DNA from: Rhodospirillales bacterium RIFCSPLOWO2_02_FULL_58_16
Lineage (GTDB): Bacteria; Pseudomonadota; Alphaproteobacteria; Rhodospirillales; 2-02-FULL-58-16
Assembly (NCBI GenBank): GCA_001830425.1
Contig: MIAA01000036.1
Location: 1 to 54,709 of the forward strand
Reading direction: 5' to 3'
DNA: 54,709 nt
Shown here piece after piece: positions 24,575-32,885 of the stretch. The position numbers were made by a program, and so were the translations under genes. Position 1 is the stretch's first letter, and each line of letters starts with the position of its first letter. The notes beneath the pieces are model-generated. The model was not told the DNA's origin, ran no database searches, and worked only from the letters and a program-made list of their open reading frames with translations.

Positions 24575-26257
24575 ATGAAAAAACTAATGTTTGTCACATC
24601 AGTGGCAAGCTTGGTCGGCGGCCTGATGATGGGCACTGCGGCTATTGCCGTAGCGGAAGAAGCGGCGGCGCCCACGTTATCCAAAGAAGCGTTTGAGAAA
24701 TCGAACACGATTTTCTTCCAGCGCTGCACAGGCTGTCATGGCGTTCTGCGTAAGGGCGCCACCGGCAAGTCCCTTCTGCCCGGCCCGACGACTGACGCCA
24801 AGGGCGTGGTCACGGCCAAAGGCACGATCGCCATGGGCACCAAGGACCTTACCAAGATCATCACTCTCGGCACCGAAAACGGGATGGTCAACTTCGACGA
24901 GACTCTCTCCAAGCAGGAAATCGCCGATATGGCCGTCTATCTGCAAATGCCGGTCGCGGTTCCGCCAGAAATGAGCCTGGCCGACATGAAGAAGACCCAC
25001 AAAGTCCGCGTCGAACCGAAAGATTATCCGGCGAAGCCCGCTCATGACCGTAATTGGGAAAACTTCTTCATGGTCATCCTGCGTGACGCCGGCAAGGTCG
25101 GCGTTATCGACGGCGACAAAAAGGAAGTGGTCACCAGGGTCGACACCGGTTACGCCATTCACGTCCTGAAAGAGTCCTCTGAAGGTCGTTTCTGGTACAC
25201 CCAGGGCCGTGACGGCAGGATGAACAAGATCGACGTGTGGGCGAATCCCCCGGTATCTACCGCCGAAGCCAGAATCGCCTACGAAGCCCGTGACGTCGCC
25301 GTTTCCCACTATGGAGAATGGAAAGACAAATACGTCATCGGCGGCGGTTACTGGCCCCCGCACTTCGCCATCCTTGACGGCAAAACCATGGAGCCGCTGA
25401 AAGTGGTTTCCACCCGTGGCACCAACATCAACGGCGAATTCGTCAACGAAGCCCGCGTCGCCGCCATCTACGCCCCTGCGATGTCCCCGACATGGATGGT
25501 CGCGGTGAAGGAACTCGGTCAGGTGTGGCAGGTCGATTACAGCGATCTCGACAACCTGCGCGTCGAGAAGCAAAACACCCACTTGATGCTCCACGACGGC
25601 TTCTTCGACCCGTCCGGAAAGTACTTCCAGATTGCGGCCAATGCTTCCAACCGCATGGAATTTGTGGACACCGTTACCCGCAAGGCCGTCGGCTCGCTTG
25701 AAACCGGCGTGAAGCCCCATCCCGGACCCGGCGCCAACTGGAACGACGACAAGTGCGGACCGGTAGGAGCCACCGTCCATCTGGGCGAAGGCAAGATCAC
25801 CGCTTGGGGCAACGACCCCAAGGGCCGTCCGGACCAGGCCTGGAAGAAGTGCTATGATGAAAAGACCGGCGGTCCCGGCCTGTTCATCCGCACCCACCCC
25901 AATTCGCCTTATGTCTTTGCCGACCAGACTCTGATGCCGGATCCTGAAGTCAACCAGAGCGTCTCTGTTCTTGACAAGAAGACCGGCAAGGTCGTCAAGT
26001 CGCTCCGCGTAACCCAGGGCGAAGGCATGGCGGCTGTGCATATCGAGTTCAACAAGGACGGCTCCGAGGTTTGGGTGTCCGCCTGGAACAAGAAGCGTCC
26101 CGCCGCCGCTGCCGGCGACAAGGCTGCTATCGTAAGCAACACAGGCGAAATCGTCGTCTATGACAGCAAGACGCTCGCGGAAAAGGCCCGCATCAAGGGA
26201 CTCGAAACCCCCACGGGTAAGTTCAATATCTACAGCCGGAAAAATCGCGTAGGCTAA
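24575..26257 (+). CDS. nirS: Cytochrome cd1 nitrite reductase (NirS)
   Basis: Periplasmic enzyme that reduces nitrite to NO. A signal peptide (~1-27) precedes heme c site CTGCHG at 51-55, then an eight-bladed d1 propeller. The two active-site histidines of the family are visible: LMLHDGFFDPSG and KPHPGPGANWND (equivalent to His327 and His369 of Pseudomonas NirS). HPNSPYVFADQ and AAVHIEFNKDGSEVWVS are also present. The 560-aa length is normal. A strong AGGGAGG ribosome site and a following terminator suggest a short unit, perhaps read through into the diheme cytochrome. Confidence 0.96.
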   Translation: MKKLMFVTSVASLVGGLMMGTAAIAVAEEAAAPTLSKEAFEKSNTIFFQRCTGCHGVLRKGATGKSLLPGPTTDAKGVVTAKGTIAMGTKDLTKIITLGTENGMVNFDETLSKQEIADMAVYLQMPVAVPPEMSLADMKKTHKVRVEPKDYPAKPAHDRNWENFFMVILRDAGKVGVIDGDKKEVVTRVDTGYAIHVLKESSEGRFWYTQGRDGRMNKIDVWANPPVSTAEARIAYEARDVAVSHYGEWKDKYVIGGGYWPPHFAILDGKTMEPLKVVSTRGTNINGEFVNEARVAAIYAPAMSPTWMVAVKELGQVWQVDYSDLDNLRVEKQNTHLMLHDGFFDPSGKYFQIAANASNRMEFVDTVTRKAVGSLETGVKPHPGPGANWNDDKCGPVGATVHLGEGKITAWGNDPKGRPDQAWKKCYDEKTGGPGLFIRTHPNSPYVFADQTLMPDPEVNQSVSVLDKKTGKVVKSLRVTQGEGMAAVHIEFNKDGSEVWVSAWNKKRPAAAAGDKAAIVSNTGEIVVYDSKTLAEKARIKGLETPTGKFNIYSRKNRVG

Positions 26258-26273
26258 GCCGGTTTATCTCTGG

Positions 26274-26310
26274 AAAAGGCGGACATGTGACCCATGTCCG
26301 CCTTTTTTTT
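26274..26310 (+). terminator. Rho-independent terminator after nirS
   Basis: AAAAGGCGGACATG (26274-26287) pairs with CATGTCCGCCTTTT, followed by eight T's (to 26310). A 13-14 bp stem with a 5-base loop. Strong terminator 16 bases past the nirS stop. Confidence 0.92.
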
Positions 26311-26416
26311 GCATTTTTTTCATCCGTAAGTAAAATTTTTGCTGTTCATGCGGCGCTTTATGATAGAGTCGCGTCAACTATGCGAGGCTCGGCTCAATGA
26401 GGGGGGAGATTTTCAA

Positions 26417-27142
26417 ATGGGAACCAGCAAGTTTGTATTGGCGGCGTTTGCCGCAGCATTTCTTTTAACGCCGGGCGCGGTCTTCGCCGGCTCCGACATA
26501 GAAGGCGGAACCGAGTATAAAATCGCCCAGGGCGGTCAGTTATACGATAACTGGATCGAGATCACCGAAGCCGCCGACCCGCCCATGGGCACGAATGAGG
26601 CTTATCCCCAGGACAAGGGCAAGGCCCGGAAAGCCAAGTCGTGGCTGTGCATCAGTTGTCACGGCTGGGATTACAAGGGCAAGGACGGCGTTTTCGGCAA
26701 GGAAGGCGACAAGGACTTTACAGGCATCAAGGGCGTCATCGGCGCCGCCGGCAAGGATCCCAAGAGCCTGCTTGACGTCATCAAGGGAAAACACGGCCTT
26801 AAAGACGATTCGATCGAAGACGAGGAAGTTGAAGCCCTCGCCGCTTTTGTCAGCGCCGGATTGGGCGATGTCGGCAAATATATCAGCGCGACGGGCCAGG
26901 GCACCGGCGACAAGGCCAAGGGCAAGTTGTACTACAGCACCCTTTGCATCAACTGTCACGGCGCTGACGGCAAGTTGATTGCCGACCTGCCGGCCCTCGG
27001 CGCTCTCACCAACGAAAACCCGTGGCGGGGCCTGCACACCATCCGCAACGGTCGTCCCAAACAGCCGATGCCGGGTCTGCGCGCCCTGCCGGAGAACGTT
27101 TCCGGCGATATCCTGGCCTATGTTCAGACATTGTCTAAATAA
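26417..27142 (+). CDS. Diheme cytochrome c of the nir locus
   Basis: A 241-aa exported cytochrome. The start is the ATG at 26417 (GGGGGGAG upstream); a frame reaching back to 26339 is not supported by a ribosome site. The signal peptide ends near VFAGSD; then GGQLYDNWIEITEAADPP, heme site CISCHG, a linker, and a second heme site CINCHG in a typical class-I fold, with QPMPGL supplying a distal Met. By position it is a likely electron donor to NirS, in place of the cytochrome c551 (NirM) not found in this window. Donor role is inference. Confidence 0.82.
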   Translation: MGTSKFVLAAFAAAFLLTPGAVFAGSDIEGGTEYKIAQGGQLYDNWIEITEAADPPMGTNEAYPQDKGKARKAKSWLCISCHGWDYKGKDGVFGKEGDKDFTGIKGVIGAAGKDPKSLLDVIKGKHGLKDDSIEDEEVEALAAFVSAGLGDVGKYISATGQGTGDKAKGKLYYSTLCINCHGADGKLIADLPALGALTNENPWRGLHTIRNGRPKQPMPGLRALPENVSGDILAYVQTLSK

Positions 27143-27163
27143 GCAGACCGGCATAACCCGCTG

Positions 27164-27201
27164 AAAAATCGCCGGCTCTTAACGGAGTCGGCGATTTTTT
27201 G
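27164..27201 (+). terminator. Rho-independent terminator after the diheme cytochrome
   Basis: AAAAATCGCCG pairs with CGGCGATTTTTT around a GCTC...GAGT-type loop, ending in a T-run, ~22 bases past the stop at 27142. Confidence 0.85.
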
Positions 27202-27209
27202 TTATCATG

Positions 27210-27387
27210 CCCGGCGCGTTGACCGGAATAAGCACTGTTTTTTTAACCACAGAGGCTCAGAGACACAGAGGAGGATAGAAAAAAAGAAAAAGCAGGAAGA
27301 ACCCTTCGCTTAATCTTCTCTGCGCCTCTGCGCCTCTGTGTTCAAAGCACACAGGCTGATAACTCCCCCTTCTAAAAGGGGGAGGAT
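27210..27387 (-). repeat. ~180-bp interspersed repeat, copy B (inverted)
   Basis: Read on the minus strand, this is the same unit as 12636-12815. It carries the same TCCTCCCCCTTTTAGAAGG start, CAGAGGCGCAGAG arms, TTTTTCTTTTTTTCTATCC centre and AACAGTGCTTATTCCGGTCAACGCGCCGG end, with scattered substitutions and small indels. The two copies face each other across ~14.4 kb that holds the complete nir block. Confidence 0.85.
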
Positions 27388-27434
27388 TTTTCAGAGTCAT
27401 TTTTTACGGTCGCTGATATAAGGGAGATGAAAAG

Positions 27435-27854
27435 ATGAGAAAAATATGGATCATGGCGGCGCTCGGTTTCGGCGTGACCGTTTCGACCGTTCAGGTTTCG
27501 GCGGCCGATCCCACCGCTCAGCCCGTTGAAATCTGCGCCGAGGCGGCTGAACGGCTCAAAAGCGTCGAGCCTGACCCTGCCGTCGACCCCAAGGCGGTTG
27601 TCGTACTCACCTACAAATTCAATTTCTGCCCCAAGGAATTGACGATCAAGGCGGGAACCAAGGTGCAATGGGTGAATGTGGAAAAGCGGACCAATCACAG
27701 CGTTTGGCTTAAAGACGCGGGCATTGACGAGTCGGCGCGTTTTTTCCCCGGCGACGGCTGGCGGCACACCTTTGAAAAGGCCGGCAAATATCCGTATCTA
27801 TGCGGCCCCCACGGCGTCGATGAAAAAATGACGGGTCTGATCACGGTCGAGTAA
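27435..27854 (+). CDS. Periplasmic cupredoxin (plastocyanin/pseudoazurin-like)
   Basis: A 139-aa blue-copper protein with a signal peptide (ends QVSAAD). Copper ligands in a type-1 arrangement: NHSVW (His), then YLCGPHGVDEKMTG (Cys-x2-His and Met). An extra pair of cysteines (VEICAEAAE and NFCPKELTI) may form a disulfide. It lies between the nir locus and the oxidase-like module and starts after a GGGAGA ribosome site. Expected to shuttle electrons to NirS or to the CuA-bearing complex; this is by analogy with pseudoazurins of denitrifiers. Confidence 0.83.
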   Translation: MRKIWIMAALGFGVTVSTVQVSAADPTAQPVEICAEAAERLKSVEPDPAVDPKAVVVLTYKFNFCPKELTIKAGTKVQWVNVEKRTNHSVWLKDAGIDESARFFPGDGWRHTFEKAGKYPYLCGPHGVDEKMTGLITVE

Positions 27855-27862
27855 CCACCGCT

Positions 27863-28612
27863 TTATTTGACGTAGACCGCGCCGGTTACGGTGTCGAAGG
27901 AGAAGACCATCACCTGGACAGGCTCCAGGGTTATTTCCTTTTCCAGGAAATAATTGAATTTTTCATCGCCGCCATCATCGATTATGCCCAGCGACATAGT
28001 GTGCCTGCCGGCAGGCGCCTTGAAGTTCTCATAAAAACTGGACTGTCCGTCGCCGGTTATGCCCACGGGCTTAAGCGTCTCGCGATAAAGCAGTTTGCCG
28101 TCCAGTTTCAATTCGACAAGCACCGGCCAGCGCTCCCTGGAACACTTCATCGGAGCGCGCATGTTGGGAGACAGTTCGGCGATTTCCTCCTTGGTGCGTT
28201 TGTGGCATTTCTCCTTGTGTTGTCCGGGAAGCGTCATGCTCATCTTGATCAGCGCCTGATCGGGGGAAACAACGGAATAGGGCGGCGTATTTGAAAAATG
28301 GGCGACCATAAAGGCGAAAGGCACATAAAACACCGCTTGCGCGAACAACCGCGACGGCGTCATCGGATATCTGCCGACGGTTGACCGCTCTTTTCGCAGC
28401 TTTGAATCCAGTTCCCGCACATCTTTACGGCGCCGGCGCTCCAGTTTCTGGAGGCGCTTCATCTCCTTGACCTCAGGCGACGGGTTAAAGATGTCCTTCA
28501 GCGTCAGATGATAAAAAAGAAACCCGACTAACGGGCCGATAATGAACACAGGCCATAAATGTCCGAGGCGCAATCCGCCGATTATTTCGATGTGAAAGAG
28601 ATCACCCATCAT
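27863..28612 (-). CDS. Membrane protein of unknown function in the redox module
   Basis: A 249-aa protein with a TM segment near residues 16-36 (LWPVFIIGPLVGFLFYHL), a highly basic, charged stretch (EMKRLQKLERRRRKDVRELDSK), a second TM near 88-106, then a ~130-aa soluble C-domain. Two cysteines of that domain (HKEKCHKR and PMKCSRERW) stand out. I do not recognise the family. It overlaps the b/FeS/MvhD fusion gene by four bases (ATGA-type), so the two are surely expressed together and may form one complex. The C-domain has a beta-rich look. Confidence 0.72.
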   Translation of the reverse strand: MMGDLFHIEIIGGLRLGHLWPVFIIGPLVGFLFYHLTLKDIFNPSPEVKEMKRLQKLERRRRKDVRELDSKLRKERSTVGRYPMTPSRLFAQAVFYVPFAFMVAHFSNTPPYSVVSPDQALIKMSMTLPGQHKEKCHKRTKEEIAELSPNMRAPMKCSRERWPVLVELKLDGKLLYRETLKPVGITGDGQSSFYENFKAPAGRHTMSLGIIDDGGDEKFNYFLEKEITLEPVQVMVFSFDTVTGAVYVK

Positions 28613-30144
28613 GATCTTCCTTCAAGCGAGGCGCGGAACGTCGCAAGCTCCGTCTCCAGCAGCTTCCTGTCGATGCGCGACGCCCAGGTGGTGCGGAAGC
28701 GGTCACGAGGCACTCTCTTGCGCAATTCCGGGTCGCGGAAGCCGTTGATGCGGTCACGCATCCAGTGATCACCCAAACGGCTGTAGCAGTCGCATTCCCG
28801 GCAACCGACCAGCAATACGCCGTCAGGCCCCTCGCGGCTGAGCGCGTAATCAATGAAAGACGGCGGCAACATGGCGATGCAGGGAAGGCTGAATCCGGTC
28901 ACTCCGGGCTGTTCGATCAACCTGATGTCAATGCTGTGATCGCAGCCGAACACGAGAACCTTGGGCCGTCCGTTATCGCCCCCGCCCTTTAATTTTTCCA
29001 TCGCCTTGTTGGTAAGGTCGCGCAGCTTCGCCAGCGACAGGTCGGGAAGGTCGATGCCGGTGGCCAGTTCTTCGGTATTACGGAAGGGCGTGGAGATGGG
29101 GCAGGCGCCGACGCAAATGCCGCACGCCGTGCACAGGTCGGCGTTTACCACCGCTTCTTCCTTGAAGGGGCGTCCGTCGGTGCGGGGCTGCATGACCACC
29201 GCATTGAACGGACAGTCGGCGTAACAGCGGGTGCAGCCGTTACATTTTGCCAGGTCAACAAAGGCCGGCCTGGGCAGCCGCATCGGCGGCAGCCACGGCA
29301 TGGCCGCCGAAAGCAAGGTCACCGCCAAGGCTATTCCCCACAGGCTTCCCGGACCCCAGTTCTCAAACAAGGGATAGAATATCATGAAGAACCAGTCCAG
29401 GTTCACGGTGGTCGGCGTCGTTCCCAGGTCCGCCGGAAGATGGCTGATCGCCGGCTTGACCAAAGCGATGACAAACAGCATCAGGGTTATGCCTACGGCC
29501 AGGCCGCGTGGAGGTTTAATTTTCGGACGGCTCACCCTCAGCACATGGAACCACATGATGAACAGCAGCATCAGCGGGGCAAAGATGTGCATAAAGATCA
29601 GGAGGGTGAAAAACCTGTCGCCAAGGCTTCCCCTGGTCAGGAAATTATTGGCGACATGCTCGCCGAATATCCCCAGCCAGTCGATCCATTCCATGGAGGC
29701 GATAGCGATATACTGGGCCAGTTGATCCCAAACCAGCCAGTAGCCGCTGATGCCGGAAAAAACGAGCATCCACAGGATTGGCACGCCGAGAACCCAGGTA
29801 AACCAGCGGACATCGCGATAGCGGTCAAAGATGAATTCACGGCTTAAATGCAATATCGCCGACACCACCATGGTGTCCGAGCCGTAGCGGTGGAAGCTGC
29901 GGATTACGCCTCCCAGATACCACTGCTCATGCGTAATATACTGAACGGAATTATAGGCGCCGGCGACGCTGGTATCGAACAGGATGTAAAGGTAAATGCC
30001 GGTCCCGGCGACGATCCAGTAAAGGTAGAACGTTATGCTGCCGAGCTGGCGCAACGGGTTCCACTTCGGCCCGAAGGCGCGGTCGAATACCGCTTCAACG
30101 CAAAGCAGGAAGTCTTGCAGCGGGCGGCGGAAGTTTTTCGGCAA
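28609..30144 (-). CDS. Diheme cytochrome b, 2x[4Fe-4S] ferredoxin and MvhD-like fusion
   Basis: A 511-aa three-part protein. Part 1 (~1-275) is a multi-span cytochrome b6-type domain. Bis-His pairs sit 14 residues apart in SFHRYGSDTMVVSAILHL and in FMHIFAPLMLLFIMWFHV. Part 2 (~290-360) holds two ferredoxin motifs, CNGCTRCYADCP and CTACGICVGACP. Part 3 (~395-450) looks like the MvhD/FrhD hydrogenase delta subunit, with Cys in FGCDHS, LPCIAM and GCRECDCYS. Such a protein could pass electrons between quinones and a soluble donor. The usual first MvhD CxxC is changed to C-x-H-S. Coupled to the 249-aa protein. Confidence 0.8.
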   Translation of the reverse strand: MPKNFRRPLQDFLLCVEAVFDRAFGPKWNPLRQLGSITFYLYWIVAGTGIYLYILFDTSVAGAYNSVQYITHEQWYLGGVIRSFHRYGSDTMVVSAILHLSREFIFDRYRDVRWFTWVLGVPILWMLVFSGISGYWLVWDQLAQYIAIASMEWIDWLGIFGEHVANNFLTRGSLGDRFFTLLIFMHIFAPLMLLFIMWFHVLRVSRPKIKPPRGLAVGITLMLFVIALVKPAISHLPADLGTTPTTVNLDWFFMIFYPLFENWGPGSLWGIALAVTLLSAAMPWLPPMRLPRPAFVDLAKCNGCTRCYADCPFNAVVMQPRTDGRPFKEEAVVNADLCTACGICVGACPISTPFRNTEELATGIDLPDLSLAKLRDLTNKAMEKLKGGGDNGRPKVLVFGCDHSIDIRLIEQPGVTGFSLPCIAMLPPSFIDYALSREGPDGVLLVGCRECDCYSRLGDHWMRDRINGFRDPELRKRVPRDRFRTTWASRIDRKLLETELATFRASLEGRS

Positions 30145-30205
30145 ACGCAGTCTCCCTTACGGTCTCTTTTTTGAAGCCGCAGACGTTAGAGCGCATTGAC
30201 GGGAG

Positions 30206-31105
30206 TCAAGAAGGGGAAAGTTTCGGCCCCATCACCGCCGCTTCCTTCTCGGCGGCGATACGTCTGCGCCTGATCAGTATGCTTTGCCTGATAACGAAAA
30301 AGATCATCGGAATGATGACGGTCAGCCCGGCGGCGATGCGGACAAAAATGGTGATGTCAAACTTATATGTGTTATTCAGCGGATCATAGACCGTGCAGAA
30401 CAGGCGAATTTTTTTGACAAAATCATCAACGCTGGCATACGGGTCTTCGGTTCCGAAAATTAACTGCTTGATAGGGTCGATCAGCAGCGGCAGATCGAAT
30501 GTTTCGCCGTAAACATGGCGATAGACCTTGCCTTCAACGGTAAGCACCGAGGTCTGGGTCAGGTGTTCAAACCCTCCCGACGCCGGGTAGTAGATAAACC
30601 CCAGGTCTTTGGTCAGGCTTTTGATGGTGGCGGCGTCGGCGCTCAGGAACTTCCAGTTCTTGATCCCGTCAACGCCGTTCTGACCGGCGTAAAGGCGCAT
30701 CCTTTCGGGAGTGTCGTTGACCGTATCAAAGCCGATGGAAACGATGGAATACTGATCCTCGCCGAAGGCCTTGTTTGCAACCACGCGGGTGTCGTTGATC
30801 TGATTGGTGATCAACGGACAGACATGGGCGCAGCTTGAATAGATCAGGCTGATGATCAGAACCTTGCCGCGAAAATCGGATAACTTTACCGGCTGTCCCC
30901 GGCTGTCCTTGAAATCGTAATCGCCGACCGACTTGCCGATGACGCCCTGACTATAGGCATAGGCTTCCTTTTCGCTGTATCCCGAGCCTTTTACGACGGC
31001 GTCATCCATGGGTTGGGCCATGGCCGCCGCCATAAACGCAAAAAACCCGGCGACCGTGAAGCCGCCGAGTCGCAACAATATCAGGCAGTGCTTGCCGACG
31101 GCCAT
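30206..31105 (-). CDS. SCO1/SenC-family copper chaperone
   Basis: A 299-aa membrane-anchored thioredoxin-fold protein needed for CuA assembly in cytochrome oxidases. The Cu ligands are SSCAHVCP (C-x3-C) and the later His in FEHLTQTS. N-terminal signal or anchor, plus an additional C-terminal TM (ITIFVRIAAGLTVIIPMIFFVI) absent from many SCO proteins. The start is the ATG at 31105; a frame back to 31174 is less likely. It lies between the b/FeS fusion and the oxidase genes; its presence implies that the CuA in subunit II is genuinely loaded. Confidence 0.88.
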   Translation of the reverse strand: MAVGKHCLILLRLGGFTVAGFFAFMAAAMAQPMDDAVVKGSGYSEKEAYAYSQGVIGKSVGDYDFKDSRGQPVKLSDFRGKVLIISLIYSSCAHVCPLITNQINDTRVVANKAFGEDQYSIVSIGFDTVNDTPERMRLYAGQNGVDGIKNWKFLSADAATIKSLTKDLGFIYYPASGGFEHLTQTSVLTVEGKVYRHVYGETFDLPLLIDPIKQLIFGTEDPYASVDDFVKKIRLFCTVYDPLNNTYKFDITIFVRIAAGLTVIIPMIFFVIRQSILIRRRRIAAEKEAAVMGPKLSPS

Positions 31106-31135
31106 GTTCCCATCCGAAATTTTATAAAAAAGGGC

Positions 31136-31177
31136 AAAAAAAATAACGGGGTGGACGGCGGTTAGGCCATCCACCCC
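31136..31177 (-). terminator. Rho-independent terminator after the oxidase-like genes
   Basis: On the minus strand GGGGTGGA (31177-31170) pairs with TCCACCCC (31155-31148), then a run of eight T's (31143-31136). It ends the heme-copper gene unit, with SCO as a separate or read-through unit. Confidence 0.87.
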
Positions 31178-31188
31178 ATTTTAGAGTC

Positions 31189-32874
31189 TCAGCTAAGACC
31201 CCAGACGTCGGACAGATACTTCCAGTTCACGAAGTAGTAGAGAACAAACGTGACCAGGAAGATCATCGCCAAGGTGAAGGTGCCGGGCACCTCCATGGCG
31301 CCGGCGCTACCGTGTTTGGTAGCGGCGGAAGCCACTGAAGCCGCCGGGGCCGCTTTTGCCGCCGGAGCATGAACCTTGGATTTGCCGACCAAGATGGTCA
31401 GCACCATGTTGAGCACATAAACAAGCCCGCCGACGGCGCCGATAACGCCGCACAAGCTGGCGAGTCCCATCATCATGAAAGCCGAAGCAGGCAAATCATA
31501 ACCGATGGCGGCGTCGGCAAAGGACATATCCCAGTGCCGGCGCGGCGCGCCGACGGTTCCGGCGCCCATTTGCAGGATAGCCAAACCGCCCATCCCAAGA
31601 CCGAACAGATACGGCTGAAACTTGGCCAGACCGGGCAACACCAGTTCCTTCTGCCACAACGTGGGTACGATCCAGTAGGAGATACCCATGAAGGCCAGGG
31701 TCGTTCCTGTGGCGACGGTGCCATGGAAGTGACCGGGAACATACATGGTGTTGTGCATAATCAGGTTAAGCTGCTCGGTGCCCAGCACCACGCCGGTTAT
31801 GCCGCCGAGGAAGCCGAACATGACCAACGACAAGGCAAACGCGGAGAATACCGGATTGCCCCAAGGCGCCTTGGTCAGCCACTCAAACAAGCCGTTGTTA
31901 TAGCCCTTCTTGCGCTGGGCCGCTTCAACGCAACCCGGCACGGTCAAGCCGTGGACCATGCTGGCCAGCACCGCCAGATAGAGGGCGTAGCTGGTGTTGA
32001 AGATCTTCCACTCCGAGGTAATGCCCGGATCAACCAGCAGATGGTGGGCGCTGGCCAATTGCAGGAAGAAGATATACAGCAGGAAGGCAAACCGGCTGAC
32101 TTTTTCAGACAGCGGCTTGGCTCCGAACAGGATCGCCGCGCTGGCATACCACACCGCGATATGAGCCGACACGTTGATCTGCTGCGAGGAATGACCCATC
32201 GCCCACCAGATAACCTTGTAAACAACGGTGTCGATATGTCCCAGCAGACCCGCCGACCACGCCAACGTCGGAATAAGAATGATGGCGCCGGTAAGGATGG
32301 TGAACACGGCAATCAACGCCGCCGTTATGGCGCCGAAAGTCACCAGAGGGACAGTGCCGACAAAGACTTTTTCCACCTTCGCCATGTGAATGGTGAAGAA
32401 GAAAACGAAGCAGGCGATAAGAGCGCCGACGGCAAACAGGATTATGCCGAGGTAGAAGTCCGGCGTCGCCATCATCGGCGGATAGGAAGTAAACATAACG
32501 CTGGAATTGCCGCTGAGTACGGCGACGTTGGTGATCGCCGCTCCGACCAGCATCGTCCAGTAGGCAATCCATGCCCAGCCGGGTCCCGCCAGACGGCAAT
32601 TCAGGAGAATCGCCGAGGTGAAGTAAAGCAACGCCACCTCAAAGAAGATAATCCACACCAGCAGAATGTCCAGGCCGTGCGCGGTAAGCGCCAGGTAGAA
32701 CAAATCGGCCGGAAGAAGATGTACGGCCGGCCAGCGCGTCAACGCCACCAATAGACCCATAAGTCCGCCGACCAGGAAGAAGACCACGGCCGTAACCGCG
32801 TTCCACTTGATCAGCTTTTCGGCGGCGAGGTCGATTTTAAATCCCGTTTCGGGACATGTTCTGAATTGTGCCAT
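31189..32874 (-). CDS. Heme-copper oxidase-family subunit I, probable alternative NO reductase
   Basis: A 561-aa polytopic protein. Conserved His are visible: low-spin heme in LTAHGLDILL and VPGHFHGTV (two His, high and low spin), and metal-site His in WWAMGHSSQQINVS and ASAHHLLVDP. The HPEVY or HxxxY motif of oxygen reductases is replaced by HSSQQ, and no Tyr stands at the cbb3 position near the HH pair by eye. This pattern, with CuA in subunit II, resembles the alternative NO reductase families (eNOR/sNOR-like) rather than O2 reductases. Start ATG 32874 with GGGGGG. Enzymatic assignment is inference, supported by neighbouring nirS. Confidence 0.78.
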   Translation of the reverse strand: MAQFRTCPETGFKIDLAAEKLIKWNAVTAVVFFLVGGLMGLLVALTRWPAVHLLPADLFYLALTAHGLDILLVWIIFFEVALLYFTSAILLNCRLAGPGWAWIAYWTMLVGAAITNVAVLSGNSSVMFTSYPPMMATPDFYLGIILFAVGALIACFVFFFTIHMAKVEKVFVGTVPLVTFGAITAALIAVFTILTGAIILIPTLAWSAGLLGHIDTVVYKVIWWAMGHSSQQINVSAHIAVWYASAAILFGAKPLSEKVSRFAFLLYIFFLQLASAHHLLVDPGITSEWKIFNTSYALYLAVLASMVHGLTVPGCVEAAQRKKGYNNGLFEWLTKAPWGNPVFSAFALSLVMFGFLGGITGVVLGTEQLNLIMHNTMYVPGHFHGTVATGTTLAFMGISYWIVPTLWQKELVLPGLAKFQPYLFGLGMGGLAILQMGAGTVGAPRRHWDMSFADAAIGYDLPASAFMMMGLASLCGVIGAVGGLVYVLNMVLTILVGKSKVHAPAAKAAPAASVASAATKHGSAGAMEVPGTFTLAMIFLVTFVLYYFVNWKYLSDVWGLS

Positions 32875-32885
32875 GATCGCCCCCC

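Noticed and set aside
24677-26041. 454-codon minus-strand frame opposite nirS
   Set aside because: Shadow of nirS; no ribosome site, no recognisable motif.
31369-32754. 461-codon plus-strand frame opposite the oxidase subunit I
   Set aside because: Low-complexity, His/Gln/Arg-rich product typical of an antisense reading of a membrane protein.
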